Below are positions 56,290 through 64,000 of a DNA stretch of 64,000 bases, in pieces. The DNA is from Ceratotherium simum simum. Lineage: Eukaryota > Chordata > Mammalia > Perissodactyla > Rhinocerotidae. The DNA is taken from assembly GCF_000283155.1 (NCBI RefSeq), contig NW_004454178.1, positions 3,178,552-3,242,551 on the forward strand, read 5' to 3'. The notes below the pieces were generated by a model. The model had not been told where the DNA came from and made no database searches. It worked only from the letters and a program-made list of their open reading frames with translations. The stretch's first letter is position 1. The number at the start of each line of letters is the position of its first letter. Position numbers and translations under genes: made by a program.

Positions 56290-56800
56290 ATCAACTCATC
56301 CCAGTTTGGTTTTAGCTCTAATACCGCACTTGCTCAAGTCATCAATGATTTCCTGTCAAATCCAATGGATACTTTTCAACTTTTACCATACTTAGCATTT
56401 TTAGCAGTATTTAACACAAACACCCTCTCCTTCTTGATACACTATAGTCTCCTGGCTGTCATGGCACCATATTCTCTTAGCTTTTTTCTTATCCTCGTAT
56501 TTCCACTTTTCTCCTTCTGGTCCCAGCTCAAATGTCATTTCTAAGCCTTGCCTGATCCTGCTAACCTGATTTGCATTTTCCTCTTTAGTGGAATTCTGCA
56601 GTTTATCTTCATAGTTGTGACTAATATTTTCTAACATTGTATATTTTCTCAGATGGTTATGTGTCTGGTGTTCTCTATTTCATTCTCACTATACTGTAAT
56701 CTCCAACAGAGGAGATACTATAGCTTTTTGTTTAGAAGCACCTTGCACATAATTCAAGAATATTTGTTCAATGATTGTTGGATAAATAAATGAATAATCA
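56290..56800 (+). repeat. L2 LINE fragment, sense
   Basis: It begins in an upstream L2 region ('AGTCATCAATGATTTCCTGTCAAATCCAATGGATACTTTTCAAC', then 'CTCCTTCTTGATACACTATAGTCTCCTGGCTGTCATGGCACC'). It then jumps towards the 3' end ('CAGCTCAAATGTCATTTCTAAGCCTTGCCTGATCC', 'GAAGCACCTTGCACATAATTCAAGAATATTTGTTCAATGATTG'), which implies internal deletion. The frames at 56266-56637 belong to it. Confidence 0.85.
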
Positions 56801-56854
56801 AATTCCTTTTAATATCTTCAAAATATCAAAAGCAAAGATGCTTTTTTTTTGGTT

Positions 56855-57135
56855 TGTTTTTAAATAGATTTTTTAAAGAGCAATTTTAGGTTCACAGCAA
56901 AACTGAGCAGAAAGTACAGAGGTTTCTCATCTACCCCCTACCCCTACTCATGCACAGCCTCCTCCATTATCAACATCCATCACCAGATTGGTACATTTGT
57001 TACAATCGATGATCCTACCTACGATAACGATGATCGTTATCACCCAAAGTACATAATCTACATTAGGGTTCACTCTTGGTATTATATACTCCTGACATGC
57101 TTCTTCCCACCTCCTGACCCTGGTGCCTAAACCCT
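56855..57135 (-). mobile_element. L1 LINE 3' UTR fragment, antisense
   Basis: 'TTTTAGGTTCACAGCAAAACTGAGCAGAAAGTACAGAGG', 'CATGCACAGCCTCCTCCATTATCAACATCCATCACCAGATTGGTACATTTGTTACAATCGATGA' and 'ACATTAGGGTTCACTCTTGGT' are the common antisense text of L1MB/L1MC-like 3' UTRs. A 19-bp palindrome lies at 57023-57041. Confidence 0.85.
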
Positions 57136-59083
57136 GCCCCCAGTTAAAATCACTCTTAAAGGCTAGTGTTGAAATAATTGGGAAATACTTATACTAAATG
57201 CACCCACACATATATAAGAATATGTATATATATTCATTGTTTATCAGAAAATCAAATTTAACTAGGCATACTTTATTTTTGTTTGCTAAATCTGGAAACC
57301 CTATAAGGGGTTGACTCCATTTACTAGTAAGCCACATACTAGTTCCCTAAAATAGTCAAAATTTGCCCTTTTTACCAAGACTAAACAGTTCTGATTTCTG
57401 TAATATTTTTGCTGCTGTTTAGGTATTGCTTTTTGTTCTTAATAAGTACTGTTTCACAGCTCTATAATTACCCTGCATGAACCTTTATCTAAGCAATATT
57501 CTTATTATATTATATTTATCTAATATGTATTTGTCTTTCCAACTAGATATATATCCCTCGAAGATACTTACTTCTTGTCCTCCTGAACCAAAAGTTCATT
57601 GCTCTCCAGCTTGTTCAACTATGCACAGATTCAAATTATATATAGGCTCTAATTAGATGCATGTTTTCAAGGATCAGATCCTCAAAATATTGAGGAAATG
57701 ACCCAGCATTTAATTTGGGAGGCACTATAACTCCATGGTTTTAAGTGCCGCAATCACCTCAAGTTCGTCTCTGTTACATTTTTTCTAATTTTCCCCTTTA
57801 AAGTAACTCAGTACTTCAAAACTTTTTTATGTTATTTATTTACTCTGCTTAGAAAATTATTTTTTTAATTGCCATTGCATTGGTAAATCACTATTATTTG
57901 ATGTCCAAGCTTTTAGCATCCAATGTAACATTACCACCCTTTCAATTCTTTCATTGAACCATTAGTGCTTGAACTTACTCAAATCATAGCCAGGAAAATG
58001 AATCCTGAGCACTTTAAATGAACCTTTTTCATTGATTACGTTCCAGCCAACCCAATGATCAAGAGACATTAGGCTTATATTAACATAAGACATCTACAAT
58101 AAGCTGTCAGATTTCTGCGTTAAATTCCTCCAGAAGTATTCAAAATCCTATCAAATATTTATTTCTATGCATAGAAGCATCCTTTGACATCTGTTATCAA
58201 AAATGTTTAGTAGTAGATCAGTTTATTCTCTACAATCAAATACATTAATGCTATAATTTTTCAATTGTTTGAATATAAATGTACACTAAATTTAAAAAAG
58301 TCAGTTCAAGACTCATATCCAATCCTTCTCCTCTTCTCAATCTGTATGAACTTCATTGTTCAAAGATGCATAAAATCAAGTTGAAGTTAAATGTCTCAAG
58401 TCAAGTGAAGTCCGTGTACCTTGATTTCGTATTTCCTCTCCTGTAGTTATCAAACAAAGAGATTTTCATTTGGATCTTGAGTATGACACATAAACATAAC
58501 TTGGGTGGGGTCAACAGAGCTATCATTTTTTGGGGTGGGAGGTGAAGGTAATGAAGCCAAGTTTGCTTATATAAATAAAAATGAAACCCAATTGCTTCTG
58601 TTTCTAGCCGAGCGAAAATGGGGACTAATGTATTATTCTGGGATCCATTACCCTTCACCAAAAAAAAAAAAAAGTGGGGCTGTTAAATATCTCTGCCATA
58701 CCAACATCTTGACAACAGCTCTAAGTAAACAATGAACCCCCCTGCCGTATGGCAGGCAGGCAAAGTGCAACCTAAAAAGTTATAAAGAAAGGAAGAAACA
58801 ATGGATTTAGTGTTACTACTCTATTTTAACAGGCATTTGGATAAGATGCAAAAAATAAGGCAGCAAAATGATGTAACTGCAAGTTTGCTAGAACAAGCCT
58901 TTTCTTGTTTTGAATTTGCATTTTAAATTTTAAGAATTTGGGTTATCATGCCCCTACTGTTTGTAATGTTGAAAGGGATTCTAACTAGCACACTAATCAA
59001 TGTTAACCAAAATCCAATTTTTTTCTGAATTATTTTTATTAAATTGAATTCTAAATTTATTATATGCAAATTCATTTAAATTT
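57136..59083. other. Unique AT-rich sequence, nothing recognised
   Basis: The frames at 58401-58735 are unsupported. A pure A run lies at about 58660-58674. Confidence 0.4.
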
Positions 59084-59348
59084 TAGGTCTCTTTTATTTT
59101 TATTTATTATTTTTGTGAGGAAGATCAGCCCTGTGCTAACACCTGCCAATCCTCCTCTTTTTGCTGAGGAAGACTGGCCCTGGGCTAACATCCGTGCCCA
59201 TCTTCCTCCACTTTATATGGGACGCCGCCACAGCATGGCTTGACAAACGGTGCCTCTGTGTGCGCCTGGGATCCAAACCCAGGCCACCAGCAGCGGAGCG
59301 GGTGCACTTAACCGCTACACCATGGGGCTGGCCCCTAGGTATCTTTTA
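59084..59348 (-). mobile_element. ERE1-type SINE, antisense, 13-bp TSD
   Basis: 'GTGAGGAAGATCAGCCCTGTGCTAACACC', 'GCTGAGGAAGACTGGCCCTGGGCTAACATCC', 'ACGCCGCCACAGCATGGCTTGACAAACGG' and 'TTAACCGCTACACCATGGGGCTGGCCCC' (ending at 59334) are reversed ERE. The flanks TAGGTCTCTTTTA (59084-59096) and TAGGTATCTTTTA (59336-59348) match at 12 of 13. The frame at 59161-59349 is a translation of the SINE. Confidence 0.95.
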
Positions 59349-60067
59349 GAAGTCATGTGAAATTTTTTGTGTCCTTTCTTTCCTCAAAGGATTTTAACAC
59401 ATTTTACTATGTAAAAACTTCTATCTTCAAACAATTTTTATAGCTTTTATATTTGGAAAATTGTAATAGTTCTGTACGGAAAAACTGTAATACTAACTCC
59501 AACTAACATATCAAGTAACAAATTTAATTGAAATCATTTTTGTTACTAGTTATTTTAAGAATGTGTTAACTCTATCAGTCTACAAAATTAAGTATATCAC
59601 AATTTTTTTTTAAAAAAGAATATTTTCTCAGTATTTGGAGAGGTCATTTCTTCCTTGCTAACATTAAAATGAGGTTGAAATAGATCCTCTGGCTATAATC
59701 TGAAAAGATACATTCTGTCATCACTATGTATGATCTGTTGAAATATGGAGTACTGAATTGTCAGGCAAAAATAAGTTGGAAGAATCTCATTGTAACAAGA
59801 AAAGCAAACAAAAGTCACTGTAATATTTTGTCATATGATATGGAAAACATGTATCCTATATAGTAATTAGAACTTACTTAAAACAATATAGCTAATATAT
59901 AGCTTCATAAATGAGTCTGAATGAATTAATCCATATGCATTTCACAATAATGGGAACTTTACACTCAATATTTTCCTATAGAATACTTTTCTCTCTCTAT
60001 TCCACTCTCTCTCACTTCCTCCTATTTCTTTCTTTTTAACTTCAAACGATTCCCAAAAAGTTACATG
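59349..60067. other. Unique AT-rich sequence, nothing recognised
   Basis: I find no repeat or coding feature. Confidence 0.4.
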
Positions 60068-60720
60068 GTCCTTAGGGTAGGCAGAATTCCAAGATGGCCC
60101 CCAAGAATCCTGCACTACGGTGTAATCTCTTGACTGTGCATGAGTCACATGAATATGATATAATTTTACTCTCATAATTATGTTATGCTATTTTTGCTGC
60201 TTGTAAAGAGATTTTGCAGATGTAATTAATATCTCTAATTAGTTGAATTTGAGTTAACAAAAAGGGAGATTATCTTGAGTGGGCCTGACTTAATTAGGCA
60301 AGTCGTTTAAAAGTCAGAGCAATTCAAAGCAGCAAGGATGCTCTTCTGCTGGCCTGGGACAAAGCAAATAGCCGTGTTGTGAACTGTCTATGGAGGAAGC
60401 TACATGGCTAGGACCCGAGAGTGGCCTCTAGGTTCGGAGAGCAACACTACTCCGATGACCATAATAAAACGGGAACCCTGGTCCTTCAGGTGCAAGGGGC
60501 TGAATTCTTCCAGCAACTTTAATGGGCTGGGAAGAGGACCTCAGTCTGCAGATGAGAACTCTCAGCATAGGCTGATATATGTGAGACTCTGAGCAGAGAG
60601 CCCTGCCATGCTGTGCCTGTCTTGCTAACCCATAGGAACTGACATCACAAACGTATGCTGTTTCGAGCCATTGGGTTTGTGGTAATTTGTTATGTAGCAA
60701 TAGAAAACTAATACAGTCCC
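60068..60720 (+). mobile_element. Solo LTR of MaLR/ERVL type (~640 bp)
   Basis: The LTR body at about 60073-60715 contains 'GGCAGAATTCCAAGATGGCCCCCAAGAATCCTG', 'AGATTTTGCAGATGTAATTAA', 'AAAGGGAGATTATCTTGAGTGGGCCTGACTTAATTAGGCAAG', 'CATGGCTAGGACCCGAGAGTGGCCTCTAGG', 'GGAACTGACATCACAAACG' and the 3' end 'GTTTGTGGTAATTTGTTATGTAGCAATAGAAAACTAATACA'. The 5-bp flanks GTCCT (60068-60072) and GTCCC (60716-60720) differ at one base. There is no internal region. I cannot place it in a precise subfamily. Confidence 0.85.
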
Positions 60721-62462
60721 AGTGCTTTCCATGAGTAGCAGGAAATTTTTTCTCTGTTGAAGAAAACATAATTACACAGTGATAGGAAAAATTACTAATT
60801 TTAACCTATTCCTCTCCAATAAAAAACATAATCACTGATAAACTTATTTGTTGAACTACAGCTATAACTTCATACTACTCCTTTACATGGTCTCTCTAAA
60901 CACCTTTAGCAATATACCACATTAGTCTATGTTCTGCAGAGCATAAAGTTATTTTTATTGTCTACTTTATTATGTAAGTGTTATCAGATTACTATCATAC
61001 TCAAAAAGAAATGAATGGAACACCAGAAATGTTTAATTCAGACAAGTCAAGCTCGTAAGATCAGGGAGGCTGGAATTCCTGTCAGGACTCAGATACGTGC
61101 GACAATGACATGAATCTCATACACCTCCTTTAAGTTCTTCTAGGAGCTCCATTAATATGAGGGAAACCAGTTCCCACACAGCAACCGGAAATAGCTTCAA
61201 AGAATATATTTCTATAGAGCACAATGGAGATTACAAGCAGTGATAAGCAGCAATATGAATTTCAACATAGCTATAGACAAAATAATCTATACACTTGGAA
61301 AGTTGGCTCAAAACTTTAGAAAGCAATGATTCCTACATCTTTTTGTTGTTGTTGAGAAAAGGAAATATACGACAATCCCTTCTGAACCATAAGAGGTTAA
61401 CTGTCCCGAAACAAAGCTTTGCTAAATACATGTCCATCTGAGTATTTCTCTCAGCTTGTAGACAATCAATGATTAATTTGAATACTAGTTGCTTTATATA
61501 TTAAGAACCAATTCCTTCAAAATAATAGCTTTATCTTACTCTTTTTTCTCTTCATAACCAATGACCATTAATTGAGCATCCAGAGGCTGCAGAGCACCAT
61601 AAAATAGAAATAAAGAAATACATTATAAGTTAAGTGATCAAGTCTTTGAATGGTGCTATATGGGGAAAACTATTTCCTTACCGTTAGCTATAAAAACCAA
61701 ATTGCTCTTTATCAACTTGGATTCTTATATCATTAAAGCCTGTGGACAAGAGGAACAGCTTAAATAAAACCCAATGGATGACCATCCACTATAAAAAGCA
61801 AGTCTTATGGGAAGCTCTCTGAATGAAAATCAATGCACACTCACATCACATATATAATAATGAGATTTATAGTGAGGAGACAGTACGCTTTGGCATTGTG
61901 CTGTCAGAGACAGAGAGAATTCACGGCTTTCTGCCAATCAAGCTGAGCTTAAAGGGCATGTCGCAGTGTTTGGATCATGTTACATAAATGAAAAGATTAC
62001 ACAAAAGAGAAACAGCCCTCACTTGTTTTAATATTCTATCAAACAACATAAAACATTGTTTTTCATATCCACCTCTTCAATTTATATGAAGCTCCTTCCG
62101 TTGGTGTCCTAACATAAAACCAGAAATCCCCATAAGGATTTTAAAATAATCGATTTTGGTAAATAATCCTATTTACTTAAAATGCAAGGAGCATAGACAA
62201 TTATCTAAGAACTTGTGATGTGCAATTTGGGAACAAGACAATGAAAACTGTGTAAATATCCGTGGAGGATTTCCAAACATTCAGCCTGCCCTTCGATGAT
62301 TTGAGCATTATAAAGTGGTGAGGCATCCTCAGAAAACTCATCTGAACATGCTCATTTAGTTATGATGTATGTTAGAGCACAATATAATAGAGAGGAAATA
62401 ATTTATAATTAAAATCACATATTTCCAATAGACTAATGAGCCTTCAAGATCTTCAGTGGATA
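60721..62462. other. Unique sequence, nothing recognised
   Basis: No gene or named repeat is evident. 61030-61210 and 61840-62020 are of ordinary base composition and could hold conserved non-coding sequence, but nothing specific supports it. Confidence 0.35.
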
Positions 62463-62700
62463 CTTGAATTCACACATCCATTCAGCAAGAACATTTTTAC
62501 GGGGCTATTGTATTCATAGTGCTGCCCAGAATTTTAATACTGGAGGGAGAAGAAGCAGAAAACAGTTTTCATTCTTCAGAGCCTATCTTGTATGTGAGAT
62601 GGCAGACGAAGTTCAAAATATAAGCAAAGACCCCAATAAACCCCACCTAAGTGTTACAGAACAGAGGCAAGTAAATGGGGATGAGAGTTTGTCTCTATAG
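62463..62700 (-). repeat. Probable L2 LINE 3' end, antisense
   Basis: 'CATCCATTCAGCAAGAACATTTTTACGGGGCTATTGTATTCATAGTGCTGCCCAGAATTTTAATACTGG' resembles the reversed L2 tail, followed by 'GAGCCTATCTTGTATGTGAGATGGCAGACGA'. The open frame at 62464-62700 is therefore probably not a gene. Confidence 0.5.
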
Positions 62701-63239
62701 CACCAGACATCTGGACAAATAAATAAACATTCAGACAACCAACCAGATGGTTATATATGCAGTGGCAAATTGTCACATGCACAAAAGCTTTCAAACAGTT
62801 CATATTTTTTCTGTAAAGTGTAGAATTGTCTAGACAATAAATTTCAATTAACTGTGTTAACTAAGTCAAAATATATCTATATGGGAGGAATGCTGGTAAG
62901 TTGTTAATGCTTGTCGTAAAAGACTTAGAATCTCTAGAATTGAACGGTATTGACAAAATACCCAAGGAGGAAAGGGTAGAACAAGACCCATGTGTTGGTT
63001 TGGAATTTGAGATATGGGTATGAATTCACGGAGGGGGAAGAGAGAGAATAATAAGTACGTGTGACACAAAGGTGAAAAATGTATGCTGTTGCAATTACAG
63101 AACAGATAGTCTAAGAGGTGTGTTAGAAACTGGAAAACACAATGACAAAAACCTCACTAATAATAATATAGAATGATAAAGTTAGGAAAGAGGGAAGCAG
63201 AAATTACTATAGAAGCATATAAGTAGAGCAATTAACCCA
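62701..63239. other. Unique sequence, nothing recognised
   Basis: I find no repeat or coding feature. Confidence 0.4.
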
Positions 63240-64000
63240 GAGAAAGGTGAAAGAGGGGCTCAGGAATATCTTCAAATAATAAATGATGGCTCAGTGGAGT
63301 CTGGATGGATTAAATTTAGAGGAAAAGGTTGGGGGTAGTATACTAGTGATGGGCTGGTGCCCTCAGTAGAAGGAACCGCATATGCAAAAGCGCATAGTTT
63401 AATGAAACCACGGCCCATGCCACTTAGGACACTGCAGAATGGGTGGGAATGTGGAGGGAAAGTGAACAGAGAGATAGCAAGGGGCCAGTAAACCCAGTTC
63501 AGTATTTGGATTTTACAGTGAAGGCAAAGGAGGTGATGAGAATACAGGAGCAGGGGAGGGTCACAGTCAAGTTCATTTTAGAGAGCTCTCTCTGGCTCTC
63601 CCTGTCTTAGCAGGAGTTAAGACTGAAAGCAATAAGGTAAGTTTAGGGTTGTTACAATTATCCAGGTGATAAATAATGAGGGTCTAAGACATAACGAGGG
63701 GCTCTGGAATGGAAAGGAGAGGAGAGGACTGCTATACGTACAAAGTAAATTCAAGCGATGTAGTGTTTGATTCCATGTGGGCGCAAAAGAAAAACAGCTG
63801 GAAATGACCACCCTGTGCCTGATTCCAGCCATTGGTTGGATGGTAGTTCTGTTAAAATGATATGGACTGTAGAGAAAGAAGGAAAGATTACAGAAACAGG
63901 AAGATTCTGATGCTTGGCCAAAGCCGAAACAAAATATGATAGAAATGCACAGAATGAACAGATATCGGAACATGGGTTACAACACAAAAGGAAGTCTGTG
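63240..64000 (-). repeat. L2 LINE 3' region, antisense, running off the window
   Basis: Reversed L2 order is visible: 'ATATGCAAAAGCGCATAGTTTAATG', 'TGGATTTTACAGTGAAGGC', 'GGGTCACAGTCAAGTTCATTTTAGAGAGCTCTCTCTGGC', 'ATCCAGGTGATAAATAATGAGGGTCTAAG'. The last ~200 bp are less certain. The minus frames at 63617-63987 read the sense strand of this L2. Confidence 0.75.

Noticed and set aside
63617..63987. 118- and 78-residue minus-strand frames
   Set aside because: They read the sense strand of an L2 LINE that runs off the window.
1..64000. CRISPR array, operon, prophage or other prokaryotic system
   Set aside because: The whole window is mammalian repeat-rich DNA with no regularly spaced repeats of that kind and no compact gene clusters.

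Overview
The window is nuclear DNA of a placental mammal, most likely an odd-toed ungulate such as horse, rhinoceros or tapir. The main evidence is eight tRNA-derived SINEs of the equine ERE type (head resembling GGCCAGCCCCGTGGCTTAGC, body repeating 'GATGTTAGCTCAGGGC' and 'CTTCCTCA'). They lie on a background of MIR, L2, L1, MaLR/ERVL LTRs and hAT-Charlie elements shared by placental mammals. Base composition is AT-rich and no CpG island is evident.

I find no intact protein-coding gene, no exon chain and no functional RNA gene. Every open frame of notable length is either a translated transposon (L1, L2, ERE) or an unsupported chance frame. The window reads as intergenic or deep intronic sequence.

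Layout: 1-288 is the end of a hAT element. 2.1-4.2 kb holds an ERE SINE, then an old L1 with a small terminal-inverted-repeat element next to it, then L2. 6.2-10.7 kb is an L2/MIR-rich stretch ending in an L1 3' end. 12-16 kb has L2, two MIRs, one ERE and an old L1 piece. 16-28 kb is mostly unique, with L2 at 17.6 and 20.8 kb, a MER5A at 23.3 kb and several blocks that look like candidate conserved non-coding sequence. 28.5-30.3 kb holds two ERE2-like SINEs around an antisense L1 3' end with a perfect 17-bp target-site duplication (TSD). 31-41 kb is scattered MIR and L2, including a MIR split by a solo MLT1-type LTR. 41.9-46.1 kb is the most structured part: a rearranged L1 carries a 5'-truncated processed pseudogene of the sirtuin gene SIRT7, and that pseudogene is interrupted by an ERE SINE. 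46-64 kb has EREs, a hAT element, an L1, L2s, MIR, a second MaLR/ERVL-type LTR and a long antisense L2 running to the window end.

There are no genes acting together. What the window records is layered retrotransposition: ancient L2/MIR, then L1, MaLR and hAT, then a SIRT7 retrocopy, then lineage-specific EREs, several with still readable TSDs. I found no convincing new biological system. The best leads are the SIRT7 retrocopy locus and a few candidate regulatory blocks. All family names come from recognising consensus features by eye, without a database search, and boundaries of old repeats are approximate.
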